A DNA stretch of 64,000 nt from Gordonia shandongensis DSM 45094. GTDB lineage: Bacteria; Actinomycetota; Actinomycetes; Mycobacteriales; Mycobacteriaceae. A program made the position numbers and the translations under genes. Numbering within the stretch: position 1 is the stretch's first letter; every line of letters starts with the position of its first letter. Positions 18,814 through 25,010 of this stretch are shown one piece after another. Where the stretch lies: positions 78,103 to 142,102 of the forward strand of contig NZ_AUHE01000009.1 in assembly GCF_000423025.1 (NCBI RefSeq). Direction: 5' to 3'. The notes under the pieces were generated by a model. The model was not told the origin of the DNA, did no database searches, and worked only from the letters and a program-made list of their open reading frames with translations.

Positions 18814-18837
18814 TTCAGTTAAGGAACATTAACTGAA
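18814..18837 (-). promoter_or_regulatory. Perfect inverted repeat, probable TetR operator
   Basis: TTCAGTTAA (18814-18822), a 6-base spacer GGAACA, then TTAACTGAA (18829-18837): two exact 9-base arms. It overlaps the expected transcription start and lies ten bases before accD1, downstream of the TetR gene. The size and symmetry fit a TetR dimer. Binding is inferred. Confidence 0.75.
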
Positions 18838-18841
18838 ATTG

Positions 18842-18870
18842 AGTGTAGGTGAGGACCCTCACATCGTCCA
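18842..18870 (-). promoter_or_regulatory. Promoter of the accD1 operon
   Basis: On the minus strand, TGGACG (18865-18870) and TACACT (18842-18847) are separated by 17 bases, a fair -35/-10 pair. The spacer contains a second small dyad (GTGAGG-AC-CCTCAC, 18849-18862). Transcription would start inside the 18814-18837 inverted repeat. Confidence 0.55.
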
Positions 18871-18908
18871 GCGTTCTGTCGAAACAACTCGGCGCCCGAG
18901 CACGGCCG

Positions 18909-19538
18909 TCAGCAGTCCAATGCAGCGAAAGCCATCCGCGGCAACAGATCCCGCAATCGATCGGGCGGAAAATCGGGAAGCCGCGGCGACGAGTTGAGCA
19001 AGCCGAACATCGCGTGCACCCGCACCCTGGCCTCCAGCGCCTCGAGCTCGACCCCCCGCTCCCGCGCATGGTCGAGCAGCACCCCCACCCAGGACTCCAC
19101 GTATCGGCGCTGCAGCGAACGGACCCGGTGCCGCGCCTGCGGCGACAGCGACCACAGGTCCCGATCCTGCACGCTGATCAGATCGGGTTTCGTCACGAGC
19201 TCGTCGATGTGGAAGTCGATGAGGCGACGCAGCACCTCGGTGGGATCACCGCCGGCATCGACGGCCGCGCGCCCGCCGTCGTGCAACCGCTCGGACACCT
19301 CCAGCAGGATCTCGTCGATGAGATCGGACTTCGAGGCGAAGTGCCGATACATCGCCGGACCGCTGATACCCACCTCGGCGCCGATGTCCTCCAACCGCAC
19401 GCCGCTGTAGCCGCGCTGCGCGATCTGTCGGGCGGCCGCGGCCAGGATCTCGGCGCGGCGCGCGGCCTTCGCCTGCTCGCGCCGCGTGACCGGCCGAGGG
19501 TGCGTCGTCGGTCGGTTCCTATCGTCAGGTGGGTTCAT
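18909..19538 (-). CDS. TetR-family regulator of the leucine-catabolic block
   Basis: A 209-residue protein. The helix-turn-helix is at about residues 30-70 (ILAAAARQIAQRGYSGVRLE, then DIGAEVGISGPAMYRHFASK), with an all-helical ligand domain after it. In M. tuberculosis a TetR gene (Rv2506) likewise neighbours the accA1/accD1 cluster. Here it is co-directional with and immediately upstream of accD1, and the perfect 24-base dyad between them is a likely target. The effector is probably a branched acyl-CoA, by inference. The N-terminus is preceded by four repeated ATG-containing units (see repeat), and I take the last ATG (19538) as the start. Confidence 0.92.
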   Translation of the reverse strand: MNPPDDRNRPTTHPRPVTRREQAKAARRAEILAAAARQIAQRGYSGVRLEDIGAEVGISGPAMYRHFASKSDLIDEILLEVSERLHDGGRAAVDAGGDPTEVLRRLIDFHIDELVTKPDLISVQDRDLWSLSPQARHRVRSLQRRYVESWVGVLLDHARERGVELEALEARVRVHAMFGLLNSSPRLPDFPPDRLRDLLPRMAFAALDC

Positions 19539-19589
19539 GTCCTCGGGTGGGTCATGTCGTCGGGTGGGTCATGTCGTCGGGTGGATCAT
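19535..19589 (-). repeat. 17-bp tandem start-codon repeat encoding three mini-ORFs before tetR
   Basis: On the minus strand the unit ATGACCCACCCGACGAC (with small variants) is repeated, placing ATG codons at 19589, 19572, 19555 and 19538, each 17 bases apart. The first three open six-codon frames (MIHPTT, MTHPTT, MTHPRT). Each stop TGA overlaps the next ATG as ATGA, and the last stop overlaps the tetR start. Because 17 is not a multiple of three, the four frames are linked only by stop/start overlap. No Shine-Dalgarno sequence is visible in the units. Confidence 0.85.
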
Positions 19590-19633
19590 GTAACCGTGGA
19601 CTCTACCGCCGACCCGCCCACCGTCCGCCGAGG

Positions 19634-20971
19634 TCAGACGCGGACTCGACGGGCGAACGCGGGCTCCGGGTCGGCGGCGGCCCACCGCTGCAGCGCACCG
19701 AGCACGTCGGCCAGCGTCGTCGCCACCTCGTCGATGATGCCGAGAGCCGCCAGATCGCGGACCCAGATGCTCTGGTCGGCCGCCATCTGCCCCGCGGCAT
19801 CGGTGTCGCCGTGCATGATGACGCTCGCCCCCTCCGGCGGCAGCGGCGACAACCACGCATCCGCCGCGCCCACGGTGTGATCGGCGGGGAACAGCGCCAG
19901 CGCCGCTCCCCCGGTTCCCTGGCCGAGCAGGATCGACAGCGTCGGCACGCCGACGGCGAGAAGCTCGGCCGTGCACAGTGCGATCTGTCGCGCCAGACCG
20001 CGTTCCTCGGCGTCCACCGAGAGTTCTCCCCCGTCGGTGTCGATCACCGTCACCAGGGGCAGTCGCAGCCGTCGCGCCAGCGCGATGCCCCGACGGGCGA
20101 TGCGCAGCTCGCCGACGGACACGGTCCGCCCGAGCGCCTGCTGGTGGCGGTCCTGCCCCACCACGACCATCGGCCGCCCCGCCGCCCGGCCGAACGCCAC
20201 CTGGACCGCGCCGTCGCCGATCAGCCGCACCGCGTCGAGGTGCCGACCGAGTTCGGCCAGACCGGGACGCCCCGAACGGCGCGTCGACTCCACGGCCTCC
20301 CACGCGGTGTGGACCTGCGCCGCCAACTCTCCGGCCGGCATCCGGCGCGCGGCCCCGGCGTCCGGGTCGACGGCCTCGAGCACGCGCGCCACCCGGCGCC
20401 CGAGGCCCGACGGGTCGATCAGATCGTCGACGACACCGAGACGATGCAGATTCTCGGAGGTCTGCACGCCCTCGGGAAAACGTTCGCCGTGAATCCCCTC
20501 GTACACCTTGGGGCCGAGGAAGCCGACGAGCGCATCGGGTTGCGCCCACGTCACGTCGCCCAGCGATCCCCACGACGCGAACACCCCACCGGTGGTGGGG
20601 TGCCGCAGATACACCAGGTAGAGGAGCCCCGCCTCGCGATGCGCCTCGACGGCCGCGGTGATCGCGGCCATCTGCAGGAAGGCCGGGGTGCCCTCCTGCA
20701 TCCGGGTACCGCCCGAGGCCGGCATCGCCAACAGCGGCATCTCCCGCGTGGTCGCCCGCCGCACGGCCGAAACGATTCGGCGGCCGGCGACCGCCCCGAT
20801 GGATCCGCCGGCCACGCCGAACTCACTGACCACCAGGGCGATCCGCCGACCGCCGACACTCGCCGCTCCGGTCCGCACCGACTCGTCGTCGGCCGACCAC
20901 GGCTCCCAACTGCCTTCATCGATCACCGCGTCGAGCATCGCGCGGGCATCGAGTCGCTCCACACCGGTCAT
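19634..20971 (-). CDS. AccD3-like carboxyltransferase
   Basis: A 445-residue protein joining two crotonase-like halves in the manner of fused AccD/AccA acetyl-CoA carboxylase carboxyltransferase. The N-half has GGSIGAVAGRRIV and MPASGGTRMQEG; the C-half has LVTVIDTDGGE, LLGQGTGGAALALFPAD and APL-type loops. No zinc-finger cysteines are seen at the N-terminus. It matches the AccD3 (Rv0904c) type; partner subunits and substrate are not established. The ATG at 20971 abuts a strong hairpin (20972-20995), so translation may be leaderless or structure-controlled. Downstream come the mini-ORF repeats and tetR. Confidence 0.85.
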   Translation of the reverse strand: MTGVERLDARAMLDAVIDEGSWEPWSADDESVRTGAASVGGRRIALVVSEFGVAGGSIGAVAGRRIVSAVRRATTREMPLLAMPASGGTRMQEGTPAFLQMAAITAAVEAHREAGLLYLVYLRHPTTGGVFASWGSLGDVTWAQPDALVGFLGPKVYEGIHGERFPEGVQTSENLHRLGVVDDLIDPSGLGRRVARVLEAVDPDAGAARRMPAGELAAQVHTAWEAVESTRRSGRPGLAELGRHLDAVRLIGDGAVQVAFGRAAGRPMVVVGQDRHQQALGRTVSVGELRIARRGIALARRLRLPLVTVIDTDGGELSVDAEERGLARQIALCTAELLAVGVPTLSILLGQGTGGAALALFPADHTVGAADAWLSPLPPEGASVIMHGDTDAAGQMAADQSIWVRDLAALGIIDEVATTLADVLGALQRWAAADPEPAFARRVRV

Positions 20972-20995
20972 GCCCCGATCATGCCTGATCGGGGC
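20972..20995 (-). terminator. Perfect hairpin between the DUF5336 paralogue and accD3
   Basis: GCCCCGATCA (20972-20981), loop TGCC, TGATCGGGGC (20986-20995): a 10-base-pair perfect stem. It lies seven bases beyond the DUF5336 stop (21003) and directly against the accD3 ATG. It may terminate the upstream transcript; if read through, it would fold over the accD3 ribosome-binding region. Confidence 0.6.
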
Positions 20996-21002
20996 GAGCG
21001 CG

Positions 21003-21701
21003 CTACCGCCCCTGCTGCGGGCCGTCCGCGCCACGCAGACCCGTGAGCACGGTGGCCGCACCGAGCAGCGCCATCTGGGCGAAACCGAGGATCAGGGCGA
21101 CGTACGCACCGGCGCCGAGGCTGATGAAGGACGGCAGGCCGACGGCACACACGAACAGGCCGAGCCACCCGACCACCGAGAGGAACGCCAACAGCGGGAG
21201 GTACTTGCGCCACGCCGGAACGATCAGGGCGCCACTCGCGACGGCGACCACACCGAGCAGCAGGAAGAACCATCCGGGGCTGAGCACCAGCGACGGGGTC
21301 AGGTACGCGGGGATGTCGATGCTGTCACCGAGGTCGTTCACCCACGACTCGGCCTTGTCCTCGATCGTCTCGGAGATGGTGATCCATCCGACGAATCCCA
21401 TGAAGAAGGTGATGATGCCGGCGATAGCCGACGCGAGCGTCAGCAGGACCGGCAGCGGCGTGCGCGAGAACCACGACGGCTGAGCGGGCTGCATCGGAGC
21501 GAATCCCTGCGGGTATCCCGGCGGCGGGCCGTACCCCTGCCCGGGAGCGACCTGGCCCGGGCCGACCTGCCCGGGGACACCGCCGGTCCAGGGCTGCGAT
21601 GCGGGGTCGGGGTACTGCTGACCCGAGACCTGGGTCTCCTGATGGGGCATGCCCTGAGCAGGCTGATCGCCGGGCTGTCCCGGGTACTGAGGATTCGTCA
21701 T
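21003..21701 (-). CDS. DUF5336-like membrane protein, second paralogue
   Basis: A 232-residue protein. The first ~80 residues are Pro/Gly/Gln-rich (NPQYPGQPGDQ and GYGPPPGYPQG), followed by four hydrophobic helices (LPVLLTLASAIAGIITFFMG and three more) and a short tail. It has the same layout as the gene at 7784-8731, although the sequence repeats differ (PGQ versus YGQQ). Its position just beyond sucD is the place of Rv0954 in M. tuberculosis. ATG 21701 is chosen because the in-frame upstream extension has no family features. Function unknown. Confidence 0.8.
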   Translation of the reverse strand: MTNPQYPGQPGDQPAQGMPHQETQVSGQQYPDPASQPWTGGVPGQVGPGQVAPGQGYGPPPGYPQGFAPMQPAQPSWFSRTPLPVLLTLASAIAGIITFFMGFVGWITISETIEDKAESWVNDLGDSIDIPAYLTPSLVLSPGWFFLLLGVVAVASGALIVPAWRKYLPLLAFLSVVGWLGLFVCAVGLPSFISLGAGAYVALILGFAQMALLGAATVLTGLRGADGPQQGR

Positions 21702-21772
21702 GTCGGTATTTAACCATTCGCCGGTGACAGGAACACGGCACGGGACCGAATTTCTCCCCTGTTGGAATGACA

Positions 21773-21809
21773 CGGACCCCGGACGGATACGAGATCCGTC
21801 CGGGGTCCG
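21773..21809 (-). terminator. Strong terminator hairpin of sucCD
   Basis: CGGACCCCGGACGGAT (21773-21788), loop ACGAG, then its exact complement ATCCGTCCGGGGTCCG (21794-21809): a perfect 16-base-pair stem. It lies ~20 bases after the sucD stop on the minus strand and upstream of the DUF5336 paralogue. This is the best terminator in the window. Confidence 0.85.
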
Positions 21810-21827
21810 GGTGGAGGTTCGCCCGCT

Positions 21828-22730
21828 CTAGAGCGCGTCGAACAGCTCGCGAGCCAATTCGGCCGTCTCACTCGGCGTCTTGCCGACCTTGACGCCCGCC
21901 GCCTCGAGGGCCTCCTTCTTGGCCTGGGCCGTTCCGGAGCTGCCCGAGACGATGGCGCCGGCGTGGCCCATCGTCTTGCCCTCCGGAGCGGTGAAGCCGG
22001 CCACGTAGCCCACGACGGGCTTGGTGACGTTGGCCTTGATGTACTCGGCGGCCCGCTCCTCGGCGTCGCCGCCGATCTCGCCGATCATCACGATCAGCTT
22101 GGTCTCCGGGTCCTTCTCGAACGCTTCGATGGCGTCGATGTGCGTGGTCCCGATGACCGGGTCGCCGCCGATGCCGATGGCGCTCGAGAAACCGAGGTCG
22201 CGGAGCTCGTACATCATCTGGTAGGTCAGGGTTCCCGACTTCGACACGAGGCCGATCGGACCCTTGCCGGTGATGTTGTTCGGGGTGATGCCGACGAGTG
22301 CCTCGCCCGGCGTGATGATGCCGGGGCAGTTCGGCCCGATGATGCGGGTCTTGGCACCCTTCTCGACGTTGTACGCCCAGGCGTACGCCGAGTCCTGCAC
22401 CGGAATGCCCTCGGTGATGACCACGAGCAGCGGGATCTCCGCGTCGATGGCCTCGATGATGGCGTCCTTCGAGAAGGCCGGCGGCACGAACGCGATCGAC
22501 GTGTCGGCGCCGGTGGACTCCATCGCCTCGGCGACGGTCCCGAAGACCGGCAGCTCGACGGTGTTTCCGTCGGCGTCGACGTGGCTGACCGTGGTGCCGG
22601 CCTTGCGGGCGTTGACGCCGCCGACGACATCGGTGCCGGCCTTGAGCATCAACGCGGTGTGCTTGGTGCCCTCGCCGCCGGTGATGCCCTGGACGATGAC
22701 CTTGTTGTTCTTGTTCAGGTAGATCGACAT
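21828..22730 (-). CDS. sucD: Succinyl-CoA synthetase alpha subunit
   Basis: A 300-residue TCA-cycle subunit that binds CoA and carries the phosphohistidine. Motifs: [17 protein letters not shown] (CoA domain), [29 protein letters not shown], and the active-site His loop [17 protein letters not shown]. It starts at ATG 22730, 15 bases after the sucC stop, so sucCD is one operon. Downstream is the strong hairpin at 21773-21809. Confidence 0.97.
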   Translation of the reverse strand: MSIYLNKNNKVIVQGITGGEGTKHTALMLKAGTDVVGGVNARKAGTTVSHVDADGNTVELPVFGTVAEAMESTGADTSIAFVPPAFSKDAIIEAIDAEIPLLVVITEGIPVQDSAYAWAYNVEKGAKTRIIGPNCPGIITPGEALVGITPNNITGKGPIGLVSKSGTLTYQMMYELRDLGFSSAIGIGGDPVIGTTHIDAIEAFEKDPETKLIVMIGEIGGDAEERAAEYIKANVTKPVVGYVAGFTAPEGKTMGHAGAIVSGSSGTAQAKKEALEAAGVKVGKTPSETAELARELFDAL

Positions 22731-22745
22731 GAGTCTTCGGGTCTC

Positions 22746-23909
22746 CTACTTGTTCGCCAGCTCAGCGGCCTTGTCGGCACCCGAGTCCATGGTGTCCGCC
22801 AGAGTCACCAGCGAGTGGTTGGCCTCGGCAAGGATCTTGCGACCCTCCTCGACCTTGTTGCCGTCGAGACGCACCACCAGCGGCTTGCTCGCGGTGTCGC
22901 CCAGCTTGCCGAGCGCGCCGATGATGCCGTTGGCGACGGCGTCGCAGGCCGTGATTCCGCCGAAGACGTTCACGAAGACGCTCTTGACCTGCTCGTCACC
23001 CAGGATGACGTCGAGGCCGGCCGCCATGACGTCGGCCGACGCGCCGCCGCCGATGTCGAGGAAGTTGGCGGGCTTCACGCCGCCGTGCTTCTCACCGGCG
23101 TAGGCGACGACGTCGAGCGTCGACATGACCAGACCGGCACCGTTGCCGATGACGCCGACCTGACCGTCGAGCTTGACGTAGTTGAGGTCGTTCTCCTGAG
23201 CCTTCAGCTCCAGGGGGTCGGTGGCGTCCTTGTCCTGGAAGTCGGCGTGACCGGGCTGACGGAAGTCCGCGTTGCCGTCGAGCGTGACCTTGCCGTCGAG
23301 TGCCAGGATCTGATCGTCCGGCGTGCGGACGAGCGGGTTGACCTCGACGAGGAGTGCGTCCTCGGCGACGAAGGTCTCCCAGAGCTTCTGGATCGTCACG
23401 GCCGCGGCGTCGAGGACCTCGGCCGGGAGGTGTCCCTTCTCGGCGATCTCGCGGGCGAACGCGAGGTCGACGCCCTTGACCGCGTCGACCGAGACCTTGG
23501 CGAGGCGGTCGGGCTTCGTCGCGGCGACCTCCTCGATCTCCATGCCGCCCTCCACCGAGCACATGGCCAGGTAGTTGCGGTTCGCGCGGTCGAGCAGGAA
23601 GGAGATGTAGTACTCCTCGGCGATGTCGCTCGCCTCGGCCACGAGCAGCCGCTTGACGATGTGGCCCTTGATATCGAGCCCGAGGATGTTGTCGGCGTGC
23701 GTCTGTGCGTCATCGGGGGTCGCGGCGTATTTGACGCCTCCCGCCTTGCCACGGCCGCCGACCTTGACCTGCGCCTTGATCATCACGGGCTTGCCGATTT
23801 CCTCGGCGATCGCCCGCGCATCGGCGGCAGTATCGGTCACCCGACCGGGTGTGGTGGGTACCCCATGCTTGGCGAACAGTTCCTTCGCCTGGTATTCGAA
23901 GAGATCCAT
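22746..23909 (-). CDS. sucC: Succinyl-CoA synthetase beta subunit
   Basis: A 387-residue subunit with an N-terminal ATP-grasp domain ([50 protein letters not shown]) and the C-terminal ligase domain ([29 protein letters not shown]). It forms succinate and nucleoside triphosphate from succinyl-CoA with SucD. It is first in the operon, divergent from the M23 peptidase gene across a ~310-base intergenic region. ATG 23909 is preceded by GGTGAG. Confidence 0.97.
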   Translation of the reverse strand: MDLFEYQAKELFAKHGVPTTPGRVTDTAADARAIAEEIGKPVMIKAQVKVGGRGKAGGVKYAATPDDAQTHADNILGLDIKGHIVKRLLVAEASDIAEEYYISFLLDRANRNYLAMCSVEGGMEIEEVAATKPDRLAKVSVDAVKGVDLAFAREIAEKGHLPAEVLDAAAVTIQKLWETFVAEDALLVEVNPLVRTPDDQILALDGKVTLDGNADFRQPGHADFQDKDATDPLELKAQENDLNYVKLDGQVGVIGNGAGLVMSTLDVVAYAGEKHGGVKPANFLDIGGGASADVMAAGLDVILGDEQVKSVFVNVFGGITACDAVANGIIGALGKLGDTASKPLVVRLDGNKVEEGRKILAEANHSLVTLADTMDSGADKAAELANK

Positions 23910-24221
23910 TCAGCTCACCATCTGAAGTAATTGTCGTTGGTCCGCCATCGGTGTAACGCGGGCCATAGGCGACTGTAGTAGCCCGTCTCGGTCTCGATCG
24001 CACATGCCCCCAACCTTGTGCGGCAGATCACCCCCTACTGGCCGGTAACCCCGCAGCCACCGCGATTACCCCGCCTGAACTGTGAGTATCCACCGTGATG
24101 TGGACCGGCCGGTGGACTTCCCGTGCGCGCGTGAGCTACCGTCATTGAGGTTGGTAACAACTAGGTCACGACACGCGGAGCATCGGAGGATGCTTCGAGA
24201 ACTACTTCCGAGGTGAACCAC
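23910..24221. other. Divergent intergenic region sucC / M23 peptidase
   Basis: No gene is supported here. It must hold the sucC promoter (minus) and the peptidase promoter (plus). Visible elements are GGTAACAAC at 24153-24161, with small dyad GTTG-gtaa-CAAC, and a second GGTAAC with GATTACC in the 24040-24075 stretch. GTAAC-type motifs are reminiscent of MtrA sites that control cell-wall hydrolases in actinobacteria; that link is only a suggestion. I looked for a c-di-AMP (ydaO-type) riboswitch, frequent before such peptidases, and saw none. Confidence 0.4.
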
Positions 24222-24974
24222 TTGGCAGCGAAGCACCGCCTCCGTGCTCCGTCATCGGCGCTCAAGGCACGCACCGCGCTGTTCGCCATCGCCGCCGGCG
24301 CCACCACCATCGCCGTGACCGGCTCCGCCTCCGAGACCACGACGTCGCCCATCACCGCCGCCCCCTCCGAGCCCACCGACGGCACCTCGACCGACGGCAC
24401 CACCGTCTCGCTGGCGGCCTCCGGCTCCGACAGCGACACCGGTCCGGGGGTGGTCGCATCCTCCACCGAAGCCGACTTCGACGGCTTCACCGGACAGCTC
24501 GCCGAGGGCAAACGCCTGGCCAAGGCCAAGGCCGCACGCGAAGCCGCCGCACGGCGTCCCCTGGTCGCCAGCCCGATCAACTTCGGCGTCTACAACCTGA
24601 CGTCCGCCTTCGCCCCGCGCTGGGGCGCCTTTCACGGCGGCATCGACCTCGCCGCCCCGCTGGGGACCCCGATCCACGCCGCGACCGACGGAGTCGTCAA
24701 GGAGGCCGGGCCGGCCGCCGGATTCGGCAACTGGATTCAGATCCAGGCCGACGACGGCACCATCACCGTGTACGGCCACATGGCCTCCTCCGGCGTCCTG
24801 GTCCACAAGGGCCAGAAGGTGACCGCGGGCGACACCATCGGACTCGTCGGCTCGGAGGGCTTCTCGACCGGTCCGCACTGCCACTTCGAGGTGTGGAAAG
24901 ACGGGAAGAAGAAGATCGACCCGGCGCCCTGGCTCGCCAAGCGCGGCGTCCGCCTCTCCGGCCTCACCGGCTGA
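24222..24974 (+). CDS. Secreted M23 (LytM-type) peptidoglycan endopeptidase
   Basis: About 250 residues: a signal segment (ALKARTALFAIAAGATTIAV), a Ser/Thr-rich linker, then a LytM domain. Zinc and catalytic residues are in HGGIDLAAPLGTPIHA (HxxxD), VYGHMASSG and GPHCHFEVWK. It should hydrolyse peptide cross-links outside the membrane. It is in the position of Rv0950c between sucC and uvrD1. I choose TTG 24222, five bases after GAGGTGA; GTG 24213 lies inside that Shine-Dalgarno and has none of its own. A Cys replaces the usual Leu in the GxHxHFE motif. A 23-base duplication spans its stop codon. Confidence 0.9.
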   Translation: MAAKHRLRAPSSALKARTALFAIAAGATTIAVTGSASETTTSPITAAPSEPTDGTSTDGTTVSLAASGSDSDTGPGVVASSTEADFDGFTGQLAEGKRLAKAKAAREAAARRPLVASPINFGVYNLTSAFAPRWGAFHGGIDLAAPLGTPIHAATDGVVKEAGPAAGFGNWIQIQADDGTITVYGHMASSGVLVHKGQKVTAGDTIGLVGSEGFSTGPHCHFEVWKDGKKKIDPAPWLAKRGVRLSGLTG

Positions 24975-25000
24975 CTCGCTCCGGCCTACCGGCTGACTCA
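24956..25000. repeat. 23-bp duplication across the M23 peptidase stop
   Basis: CTCCGGCCTCACCGGCTGACTCG (from 24956) is followed at once by a second copy with one base missing (from 24979). The first copy contains the TGA stop (24972-24974). The copies lie at the convergent junction with uvrD. Confidence 0.75.
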
Positions 25001-25010
25001 CGGCCTCCGC

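Noticed and set aside
23910..24221. Possible c-di-AMP (ydaO-type) riboswitch before the M23 peptidase
   Set aside because: I looked for the conserved paired and purine-rich core elements and could not find them; only short GTAAC motifs are visible.
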